Program-made: the position numbers and the translations under genes
Notes under the pieces: generated by a model
The model's database searches: none
The model's input: the letters and a program-made list of their open reading frames with translations, nothing else
What the model was told of the DNA's origin: nothing
Source of the DNA: Gnetum montanum
Lineage: Eukaryota; Streptophyta; Gnetopsida; Gnetales; Gnetaceae
DNA: 64,000 nt
NCBI GenBank assembly: GCA_015680685.1
Contig: MNCI01025159.1
Coordinates: 40,448-104,447 of the forward strand
Direction: 5' to 3'
In this document: positions 23,081 to 33,479 of the stretch, one piece after another
Layout of the letters: each line of letters begins with the position of its first letter
How positions within the stretch are numbered: position 1 is the stretch's first letter

Positions 23081-24735
23081 TGCCTATAGCCTAACCTTTC
23101 ATTAAGGATTGAGAGATGTAATGAAGGTCAAACTCTATGATTATAGCTTTCCATCACACTATATGGATACTTTCATTAATGTTGATCATTATGGATCTAA
23201 GCACATTCTCTTAGCAAATGACATTGACTTAGCTTCTGAAGAGGTAGTGTCTCCACTTCTTTAGTTAGAAGACTAGTGCTAGACAATACTTCTCCAGTTC
23301 AGTGTATCATGTCTCTTAGGCAACTAGTGCATGGCTAAGGTAGTATACAAGCATCTCTACTCCATCATCCTATTTTTGATAGAGTAGAGAGGAAATGGAT
23401 GTGCTAGAGATGACATGGTAGATATAAAATGGTTTTCCCTCTTGTAGAGGATATACTATCAAGAGTTGTGCCAACTCTTGCTTAAGGTTTTTAAAGACCT
23501 CTTGGAATTCTACCATCTACTCATAGTTAGCCCCTTTATTAAGCAAGTGTTGAATGAACTGTAACTTATTTGTGAGCCTAGAGATAAAGCTACAAGTAAA
23601 TTACAATCTACCTTGTAATCCTCAAAGCTCATTAAGGTTGGTAGGTGCTACTAACTTGGATATGACCTTAACCTTAGTAGGATTGACACATATCCCTGCT
23701 TCAAATACTACAAAGCCAAGCGTTTTACTGGTCTTCACACAAAACATACATTTCTTGGAATTAAGCCTAAGTTCATACTTGAGGCATCATTTAAGATCTA
23801 TATCATTAGCATGATCATTGGCTACTTTGGATTTAATGGCTATATTATCTACATAATCGTTGAGTAAACCTTGCATGTAATTACTAAAGATATAGGTCAT
23901 GTCTCATTGATAAGTTGCTCCTACATTCTTAAGGCCAAAGGACATCATGATATAGCAAAAGGTACCCCAAGGAGTTATGAAGGTCATGCTAAGTTGGTGA
24001 TATGGATTGATCCTAGTCTAGTTTTACCCTGAGAACCCATCCATAAAGGACAACAAGGCATGTGAAGTCATAGTATTGATAAGTTGATCAATACTAGGCA
24101 AAGGGAATTCATCCTTAATAGTTGCTTTTTTTAGGTCTTGGAAATTGATGCAAATATGAATACTCCCATTTTTATTAGGGACTAATACTATGTTAGACAT
24201 CCATTTTGTGTTGTCAACAACCCTAATGAAACTAGCTTGGTAGACCTTTGTGATCTCATCATGAATTATCAAGGCCAAATCAGGTCTAATATTTTGGATT
24301 TTTTGCTTAACTTGTCTAATGCTAGAGTCTACTATGATGTTGTGCTAGATAAAATGTGGGTCTAGGCTTAGCATATCTTCATATGACCAAGAAAAGACTT
24401 TAATATTATACTATAGGACCTTGGTGATTTATTGACCTTGTTAAGGTTTCAATGAGGAACTTAGTTTAAGAGTTTTCTTCTTATCATTGTGTGTTGTGAT
24501 AGGAACCTCAACTAGAGAGCCTTTGGTTATGTCATCCACCTCTAAGTCAAGTGTTTTAAATAGGTTTTCAAGCCGTTTTGGAGGTTTCTTTATCAAGGCT
24601 ATACAGTCAACAAGACTTTAAGGCTCAAGATCTAGGTAATTGGGGTTGATGTATCATTCAACATAACTATGAGGCCTACTTAGGCTCAAAGGTAAACTGA
24701 TTTGCTCCTAGGTACTCATAATGTGGTCCTACATG
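23081..24735 (-). pseudogene. Reverse transcriptase and first RNase H of element B
   Basis: The RT leader (24735-24300) is followed by WMSNIVLVPNKNGSIHICIN and FQDLKKATIKDEFPLPSIDQ (24215-24100), with LLSFMDGFSG nearby. The catalytic box reads YVDN (codons 23855-23844) instead of YVDD, so a catalytic Asp has become Asn. The first RNase H lies at about 23560-23100. There are many stops. Order and spacing match element A. Confidence 0.87.
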
Positions 24736-24739
24736 CCAA

Positions 24740-25400
24740 CCATAAGAACATTAGGTGGAACCATGGTAAAAGTAAATAAATAATGCTAAAATGCTACAAA
24801 TACATGCTAATCTAATGCAAACAATGCCATCCAAGGCAATAAATAGGGTATTAAAAAGAAAAAAAGTGCAATAAGGGCTAAATAAAGGTAAAACCAAGGT
24901 TAAAAAAGGTAAATTATGAGAAATAAGGTTACAAATGGTCAACAAAGGCCAAAATTTTGCCAATTTTAGGCCTTAGAAAGCCATGATGCTAGTCAAGAGT
25001 CTTAGTAGACTATGATGCTAGTTTAAGGCCTTAGTGGGCCATGGTCACATGGTGTCAAATAGTGGTAAGGGAAGATCAAACCCCACTATTTGATACTAAC
25101 CAAAGGATACTAAAAAGGTAAATAAAGCTAGAATAATGCAAATAAGGAAAGTATAAGGATGCATAAAGACTATAAGTAGGTTATCAAGGTTGACAATGTA
25201 GCACCAAGCTAGAAACAAGTCTAAGTATTATGTAATAAGGAAAACATCATGTAAAGAAGGCTACAGATCATGAAAGTTTTCTAATATATGTCAAAAATGG
25301 TTAGGGTTTGCTATTTTTAGGCATTATTAGGCCATGGTTTAGGGCTAAATGGCTATTAGGTAAGTTTGGACATTAGTTAGGGCTATTTGGTCATGAAAAT
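24740..25400. repeat. Spacer of B with hairpin repeats
   Basis: The units ccaattttaggccttagaaa (24959), agtcaagagtcttagtagac and ctagtttaaggccttagtgg (25009-25040) belong to the GGCC/GGTC hairpin family, with one more near 25318. The position (upstream of the RT leader) equals 7020-7150 in A. The rest is AT-rich. Confidence 0.65.
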
Positions 25401-28400
25401 GTTTGAGTTTTGAAGATTTCACATTGGGTTGCTATTGTTCCCATGCTGGCCAACATGGAAGGAGGAAACCTTAGGATGGAAACCAAGGGAAGTAGGTTTT
25501 GGGGCATTCAAAGATCCAAAATTGAGGTCTTAGGGCCTTTCCAAGGTAGCATAAGGCCAGATTTAGCAAAATTTGGCACTTTGGAGGTTTGTAAAGGCCA
25601 AAAAGCATGTTTTGAAGCATTCCCCTAATATTTCCATGTTGAGTAGAATGGAAGAGAGGGGTTTTAGTGTGAATAAAAAAATTCTTGATCAAAATAGGAT
25701 CAAAAGATGTCAAGTCGATAACTAGAGTCTAGATCTAGAACTTCTACATCCTCTAGCTTCGTTTTAAGGTAGTTTAAGATAGTTTTGGGTGTCAAAACAT
25801 GTTGAAATTAATTTTTCTACTTCTTCCACAATAAGCACAACATCCTTAGTGTGGATAAATGTGAGGAAAATTTTGTAGCAATTCACAGTGGTTTGAGAGC
25901 ATCTTAACCAAGTTTCTAGGCTCCCATGGTTGTAGATCATGATTCTGCAAATTTCTAGCTAGTTTTGGTCATGTTTGAAGGTCATTCAAGGGTACCTAGG
26001 GTATTAACCCCCTATTTTCATGCTAGGGAAGTTACTCTAGAATTTAATAGTTTGGAGACTTGGTTTTGCAGATCAAAATGAATTCAAATAAGCAAAATCT
26101 CAAGGCCGCAAGTTTCTAGGCTTTTTTGGCATAGATCTTTGGGTTTCGAGAGTGTCATCTTGTCACAAAAAGTAGAAAGCTAGACTTTCCTTTCTATTTT
26201 CACGCTACCCAATATGGAGTGGATCCTCTCTAGCATGAACAAATAAAGAATCCTAGATCTTTGCAAATTCAAGTCACAATCAACTATTCATATCATGGCC
26301 TAAATTAACTAGGGTTAAAAACTAGCATTTTGGGTCAAATGTTGGTAGTTTTAAGTATTCCTAAGTGTTTTTTGAACTTACCTCATTTTTCCACATTAGA
26401 AGAGGTATCTCCTAGCATGGAGGAACTAGGGGGCCCTAAGTTTTATTGATTTGTACCAGTTTTATCCATGCATGTGTCTCCACAAGGTTTCCGGTCTTGA
26501 CTAATGATGCCTATCATTGAAATCTAGTCACTTTGATGGCTTTGATAGGGTTTTCTAGCTTTCCCCATTGCCTCCATGCTCAAGCTAGGATTCTTGGCAT
26601 GGATGGGATCTTCCTTATTATGGAGAATCCAAAGGAGAGAAGTTTTAATCATTTCATGTGACTTCCAGAAGTCTAGTGGCTTCCAAAAGGTTTAGGTTGT
26701 TTCCAAGAGTCAAGCTATATACAAACGTTAATAGTTTTTGCTTTCCTCTTTCATCCATGCTGTGATTGGGATGCTCAACATAAATTAGGTTCTCCATAGC
26801 ATGGAATAACATTAGGGCATTGATTTATGTTTATTTTTGACATTTTATTGGCTTTTAGAAAGGTTTTGAAGCTTCTAGTATTAGTCCACGATAATCTAAT
26901 TTGTTTTCATACATATAGGATTCCAAAATAATATTTTTAGCTCCATCCTCCTAGTTTCTACATAGGAAAGCATGGAAGTGGTCTAACCCATCTTAGAAGA
27001 ACCAAGAAAGTTAGATCTAGACCAATTCAACACCTAATTAACCATGCATGTTAGCCTCTAGGGTTCCAGTGTTGATGATCAATACTTGGTGTCAAGATTT
27101 GTCACTTTGCAGGCTCCTAGGTGCCTCATGCAATCTCCCCCTCCCCATTCTTCCATGATAGACATGATAGTCCTAGTGTGGATGAGAGGGGGATGGTAGT
27201 TTTTTTCTATTTTAATTATTCTTAAAGATCTTTTGAATCCCCGTAGGGTTCTAGTAGGGTCGAGGGTTCACCAGAGTAGGTTATTTTGTTATTTTAGGTC
27301 ATAATTTTGGATTTCTTACATATGGCATGGATTTACACATTTCCTCCATTCTAGGTAGCATTGAGGGAGGATTCTCCAATGTGGAACAAGATATGGGATA
27401 AGAATCGACTTGTTTCAAGGTTAATCTAGGCTATTGGAGGCTGTGAGGGAGTATCAGGCTTTAAGAAATGGCTATTAGGTAGTCAATTTGATTAATTTTA
27501 ATCTTTCCCCCATTCATTGACACTAGGGCTAGTATGCGTGACATGGATGAAGCCTCCTCCAATGTGGAGACACCAAATCCCAAGATTTTTAGCACTTTCA
27601 ACTAGGTCTGGTGAGGTTCTAGGGTTATTAGTGATGCTTGGAGTGGTTCTAGGCCATATGGGATCTACTTTAGGATCAAACATGGGTTAGATGGGTGTTG
27701 GAGGGGTAGGAATGAATGTTAACCCATATTTTTCAATGTTGGGTAGTGTTGCTCTAACATGGAAACCCAAGTTGTCTATTTTTTTCATGTCTAACCTCCT
27801 TTTGGAAGCTCAAAGTTGGAAAATGTAGGTTTTAGATAGTAAAAATGGGTATAAGGTTATGTTTTAGTGATTTTGGATAGTGAGAGGCATGTGTCCACAC
27901 TAGGAATGGAATTGCTAGCATGGATGCATGGGAGTTAAGGTTGAAATATTTTTCTAAGTATCAAAAATGGCTAAACTTCAACATTGATGTAGTTTTTAGG
28001 CCAAGAGTGAGGACGTATAGTGGGGTCCACTTTCCAAGATTTTTGAAATTTGAAAAGTTAAGCTATTTCCTATCGATCTCAATGTGGAAAAGACTTTCCC
28101 CCATTTTCACTTCAATGCATTTGAAGTTATGGTGCACTAAATGGGCAACTGGATTTTGGATGGAATAATTTAGGTTTTGTTTGAGTTTTTAATGCCAAAT
28201 TTCATAGGTTTCAATGAAACTTGCCATTCTACACAAATAGCACATTGGTGGAGAGCTCAAGTAGAGATCTTTATAGTAGATTCAAATCATCCTTAGCATG
28301 GAGGTATTGGATCATCTCTTCAGACAATGTTGGACACTCAATCTTCCTACATTTTAACCATACCTAGCGTTCATGTACCTATGGCACCCAAGTAGTATGG
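25401..28400. repeat. Degenerate ~189 bp tandem array, about 15-16 units, inside element B
   Basis: A landmark of the type ttCCATGCTAGG recurs at 25441, 25634, 25826, 26018, 26201, 26391, 26574, 26755, 26943, 27153, 27346, about 27519, 27734 and 27895. The mean spacing is close to 189 bases. In many units an inverted partner of the type CCTAGCATGGA follows 10-25 bases later, for example 26391-26421 and 27895-27925. The same landmark occurs three times in the B LTR (about 30669, 30711 and 30752). No coding frame spans it. It occupies the place of gag C-terminus and protease. Confidence 0.75.
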
Positions 28401-28800
28401 AGGAAAGAGTAAAAATCCTAGGATTCAAAAGTTAGATGAAGATGCAAGGAACTTGGCAAGGCTTCCAAGACCCGTCTTCATTTAGGCTTCCTTTGTTGCT
28501 ACTCCAAGATAGGTAATTTTACCCATTTTTACTTTCATTTCTAGCCATTTTTCTTATTTTTCGTGCTATGTGTGGGGCCATTTTTATTGCCATTTGTGGC
28601 CTCACTATGGGTTGTAATATAGAAGGAAATGCTTCCATTATGCTTGTATTTTGTGGACCAAACAAGGAAAGAAATTTTGTGCTAGTACCTAATGCACAAA
28701 TGGGATAAATAGGGTGTGTGACCCCTGAGTTGCTTGAGGTCCCATGGTGAATCCCACATGAGTAATGAGTGGATTTGAATTGGTGAAAACTATCATCGGT
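28401..28800. other. Gene-free stretch between array and gag of B
   Basis: I see no coding or structured signal beyond a loose continuation of the surrounding low-complexity composition. Confidence 0.4.
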
Positions 28801-29480
28801 GACTACATAGATGGAGGTTGTATGGAAAATGACATTGATGGGTTATAGGTCATGGGTTGTGGCATCGATTTAGTTTGATGCATGGCTATGACCAATGTGA
28901 GATTAGTCATGGTAGGGTAAGAGGAAGTGGAAGATAGAGACATCATGCCAATGGGGAAAACAAAGACATGAGCGGAAGGCTTGGTGGCCTTGGGGTTTTC
29001 TTGTTGGAACAATCTACCAAGGATGTTTTGGGGCTTAGATTCTATACTAAATTCATGCTCCTCTTCCTGTTGCTCCTCTGAGCTATGCTTGTCATCTTCT
29101 TCTTCCATCTTAATCAATTGGGCTAGAATACCTACATAGATATTTGTTAGAGATATTTTGTCATAGGGGGAAGGGATGTACTCCTTATCATTATAGTGTA
29201 TGAGTTTGAACTTCCTTTTGGATTTTGCTTCAAACATCGAATCAACATGCTAGCTTGTGTTTTAGCACAAATGTAGTTATATTGGTCTTTATTTATGATT
29301 GCAAAATTAGAATGTTTCCTCCTAACCCTCAAATATTTCTTAGGTTCGATGATAGCAGGGTCTTTGGGGCCATAGACCCTCTTGGCTTGTGGGCTAGGAC
29401 CTTCAATAGTGAAGGTGAGAGGCAACTTGGAGGACTACTAGAAAGACATGGTTATAGTGCAAAAATTGGCTTAAAATAGG
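28801..29480 (-). pseudogene. Gag N-terminal part of element B
   Basis: Two overlapping minus-strand frames (29425-29147 and 29237-28803) carry DKEYIPSPYDKISLTNIYVG, matching GREFVPNPKVAIPLTEMY of A and KEYIPSLYNHIELLEIYVHM of D. A Glu/Asp-rich stretch (MEEEDDKHSSEEQQEEEH) follows. The frame shift between the two pieces is near 29200. The later gag region (LDQAFQLIQ, zinc knuckle) and protease are not found downstream; the tandem array begins instead. Confidence 0.78.
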
Positions 29481-30160
29481 CTATAAAAGGAAATAATAGA
29501 GGTAACTTCCAACAAGTGGAATTTAAAAATGGTAAAAAGAAGGAAAAATGTCTAAAAATGAAGAAATTTCTATAATTAATAACTGGGGGATAATGGGGGT
29601 TTACCATTTTACCAAAAATAGAAAGCTGACTACGTTGGTGTTAAGTCTCACCCACGCTAGACTTCTAATTACCTCTACATTGGGTATGGTAGGGGGAAAA
29701 GAAAGGGGATGAGATGGGAGGAATCTCACATCTTTCTAATACAAAATTAATGAGGGGAAAAATGCTAAAAACCAAATTGGAAAGTTTATGATTTTCCACT
29801 AAGACAGATTTTGGTAGGTTACTAGTTTGTTAGCTTGGAAAAATGGGAAAGCTAACTTCTAGAAGTTTGATGGTTTTTGGAAAAATTGCACCACCCACTT
29901 TAGAAACTCAAAAAAATTGGTAGTAGAAAAACCAAAGGGTTAAAGGTTTCAATGTTGGCTTTTGGATGAAAAATTCATAGCAATTGCTATGAAAAGCCAA
30001 CATCCAATAACCTTGAACTTTCACACTAAAGTTTTGGTCATAAGGGGGAAGGGGCAATATTGTTTTTTTCAAAGTTTTGGCTAAAAAAAATTAGAAATAG
30101 GCTTTCAACATGCAAAATTTTCTATAAGAAAGATAGATCTAGTCATAGAAATTGGCTGGA
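29481..30160 (-). other. Leader of element B between PBS and gag
   Basis: AT-rich, with no coding signal. It lies between the PBS and the first recognisable gag codons. Confidence 0.5.
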
Positions 30161-30179
30161 GGCCCTCCTTCTAATGCCA
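30161..30179 (-). other. Primer-binding site of element B
   Basis: The minus strand reads TGGcattagaaggagggcc, one base different from the site of A. It lies 9 bases from the LTR edge at 30189. Confidence 0.82.
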
Positions 30180-30188
30180 GAAATTTTT

Positions 30189-31080
30189 TGTACTTAGAAA
30201 AATCGATCACTAGAAAAATCCAAGGAGCAGCATTTATGCAAAGATTTGAAAGTGCTCTTAGGTGTACTAGAGTGTGGAAATATTGCTTGGAAAATGTATG
30301 TATGCTAAATATATTCATGTTTCAAAAATGTGAAACCTTTAAATGGTGTTTTCGTTTTGGTTTTATAGGTTTTGGATCATAAATGATGCTGCAAAATGGC
30401 TAAAAGTTTACTGCATAATTGTTGCAAATTGGCTATCAAATTGCTGTAAATGTTTACCTCGTATAGGTGAGATGGTTGCCAAAATTTTTGGGATTACCAT
30501 ATATAGTAAGTGCTAAGCCTTCATGGCCATTCCATTCACTATAATTAGTAATGGAGGCACACCTTGTATGCTAGAGATGAATTTTCCATGTTGAGTCTTT
30601 TACCATGCTTGTTGAAGTGACTGATCAATGTTGGAGTGCATAGCATGACAAAATTTAGATTTTGAGGCTTCCACACTAGGGGCATGTAGTTTCCTAGTTG
30701 GTAGAAAGGTTTCCACACTAAGGGGAAAGCTCCCATCCTTCCATGCTAGGGGTAGGTGAGATTTAGTCCCTATAGATGTGTCTAGCGTAGAAAAGTGTAT
30801 ACACCTCATAAAACCCATCAAATTGCCATTTTTGGCATTCCAAAAGGTAGTTTTGACCTCCCAAGCCCAAATATAGATACTAGGTGACCTTCCTTATTTA
30901 GGGAATGAGGCTTTGACTAGTTATGAGGCATTTTAAGCCTCAAAAATATGGAATATGTGAAATTTCCTTTTATGGATTACAGTCTTCACATTTACAACAA
31001 AGTTTTATCTCAAATTTCATGGGGTAAAAGCTACATGATGAAGATTGGCCATAACATGCAAATTTTTTATGGTGTTTTTA
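30189..31080 (-). repeat. 5' LTR of element B (with TATA box)
   Basis: About 892 bp, partner of 20495-21381. The minus strand has a CCTATAAAACC box at 30361-30369. Three copies of the TTCCAYRCTAGGGG landmark lie at 30669-30765, shared with the internal ~189 bp array. Confidence 0.83.
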
Positions 31081-31703
31081 GGTAAAATTCATAACAAAGG
31101 TTATTCATGGTAGAGTAATAAAATCAATTCATTCTATCTAAGTGAAACAAAGTATGGTTAAGACATGACCAATAGGATGAAGAGATTAAATGACAAGATA
31201 ATGAGAACAAATTATATATTTTAATATTAAGATGAATATGAATACAAGTAATAATGATTTAAATTATAAGCACTCACTAAGGAAATCTTACATCAATTAC
31301 ATTATAAATTTTAACATCTTACATAAAAAAATATGATAAGCTCTTATTGTGACTACATAATTCATAATCCATATAAGTCTACTATAAAAGAGCAAACATG
31401 TGAGTCAAATTATTATACATCTGCTAAGTAAATAGCAATTATAATTCAAAATAGAATATAATTTAATATTTTATTATGAACATATCTAAGGTACTACATG
31501 TATTCCATGCATTTCATAGCCTAAAGTATGTATTCATAAAACAAAAATATCAGCTATCACTGAGTGAGTAACCTTGGCATCGTCTTCTAACTAAAACAAG
31601 GACATGTCTCATGGGGGCTAGGTAGGCATGAAAACTTGAAAAATAATGAATACAAAGCATATCCAAGCATACAACCACTACAACATTTGACATTAATGAT
31701 AAA
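31081..31703. other. Unassigned AT-rich DNA between elements B and C
   Basis: No coding frame. The last ~50 bases (caaagcatatccaagcatac and following) resemble 39955-39995 on the other side of element C. Confidence 0.4.
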
Positions 31704-32926
31704 TGAAACAGCACTAATTTCGAGCTCCTGCAGTTCAATGGCAGATTTGTCTAAGTGTTAAAATTTTGGAAAAATTCATCAAAATGGTGTTGCTACACTC
31801 TACTACATTGCATAGCATAGATAGCATAACATGCCAAAATTTGCAAAACTTTTCTAAGTGTTCATGCTATGCTATGCAGTGTAGACAACATAACACTTGG
31901 GAACTACCTCGAAATGCCTCAAAAAGCTCTTAGAATTTAGCATCAACATTCATTTTAGCTCTGGCATCACTATAGTGGCCAAGATTAGCAATTTTATTTA
32001 TTTTTTCACCCCCTATTGATCCCTAAAATTGTCCCTACACTTGACCCTACTTGGAAGATGGGGAAGATGTAGTCCTGGAGTATAAGCTCTAAGTTGCATT
32101 TGTTTTGGCATTGTTTGTAGATACGTGGTAGTCCCTTAAAATTTGGCACATGAAGTCTGAGTGGTGTGGTCATAGTTTGGTAGATTCTTAGTTCCTATTC
32201 TTATCCTACAAAGCATGACACTATTAAGCTTAACAATTAGAGCTTGACACTTTGAGCATAGCATGTTAGTGTGACTTGCTCACACCCATATTGCATGGGA
32301 CCCAAGCCATGTGGCATTTAGTCCACATCTCACATCAATGATAGCTCTATAAATACCCCATTAATTAGAATTTTAGGGGTTGATGGTCATGGCTGATGAT
32401 CAGCAAAATAACTCTAAGCATCAAGCATTAGAGCGTTGTTAGCATCTTCATCACTCCCACACTTAAGCATCATGACCCAACACCTGTGTGGAAACTATAA
32501 GCTCGGTAGGCCCAAACCCTCTTGTAGCTGCAAGAATCGCATCTACAATGTCCCAAAGACTATGACCACACTACCATGCTACCTTGCTATGCCTGTCTAA
32601 TACTACGTACTAGTTCTATACACTGTTTAATCAAGAGCTACATTCCCCAATCTTGGGATGGTTCATTTCTTCAGCATTTTGTTTCAAATTTGAGCATAAT
32701 TTCCTACATCTTCTACTACTAATATGCATGCTTGTTCATTTGCAATAATATTTTTCAGCTTTTGAAAATGATTATTATTACACCATGTAAGTACTTGTCT
32801 GATTGACCAAACCATTTACAGCATCACGTTTCTGTGTTTGCTAGCATAGCTCTTCCATGGACTTAGGGTTAGGTTGTACACTCGATGACCTCTCAATGTT
32901 CTAGCGACTAATATTTTTGGATGTCA
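31704..32926 (+). repeat. 5' LTR of element C (internally deleted)
   Basis: 1223 bp. It matches the 3' LTR at both ends but lacks about 560 bp that the 3' LTR has (equivalent to about 38158-38715). A TATAAATA box lies at 32348-32355. Palindromic GCTATGCTATGC/GTGTAG-type blocks lie near 31795-31890. Confidence 0.85.
32348..32355 (+). promoter_or_regulatory. TATA box of element C
   Basis: CTCTATAAATACCCC on the plus strand; the same box is at 39303-39310 in the 3' LTR. Confidence 0.7.
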
Positions 32927-32933
32927 TAAGTTT

Positions 32934-32952
32934 TGGCACTAGTAGGAGGGCC
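32934..32952 (+). other. Primer-binding site of element C
   Basis: TGGcactagtaggagggcc, one base different from A. It lies 7 bases after the LTR end. Confidence 0.85.
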
Positions 32953-33479
32953 TCCTTGTTCCTTCTATGTGCCACAGTTAGTCTCACATGCTTTCTGTAC
33001 CCCCATCACTAGTAGCAGACTACCATAGACATAACACCCCTATGGACTTACCATGATAGTAGTTGGATCATCAGCCAATGTAGGAGTTTTCTATGTTCTG
33101 GTTGGTGCAGATTGATCCCAGTTGATAGTTCCCCTAGAACCTCATAGGATAGAAAGCCTAAAACTATTCACTACATCAAGCTCTAAGTGTTTTGTAGAGT
33201 GTGACAACGTTGTTAGCATGACAGTCCCTTAGAGCATGACAAGTGTAATAGCATAAATAACCATTTCTTTAGCATTTTCAAACTTGGCCATTTTTGGTCT
33301 ATGTTCTTTACAATTTTTGTACATAACTCTTTCAGCTTAAAATTTATTGCATTTGAACATTTCTTGCAAGTTTCTCTCCTTCTCATGTCTCTTCTAACAT
33401 AGTGAAAATGAACCTTGTTAACATCTTAATTGTTTCCTTGAGCCTGAAGGTGGCCCACCCTATTCAACATGTGGTGGAT

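Larger units (their letters stand above)
20495..31080 (-). mobile_element. Element B: Tat-lineage Ty3/gypsy retrotransposon, ~10.6 kb, both LTRs present
   Basis: A ~890 bp direct repeat at both ends, a PBS inside the right copy, and degraded gag, RT, two RNase H domains and integrase on the minus strand define the element. ggtca before the left LTR and ggtaa after the right LTR could be a decayed 5 bp target duplication. The expected gag C-terminus and protease are not found. A ~3 kb tandem array (25401-28400) occupies that space, and there is no antisense gene. Confidence 0.85.
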
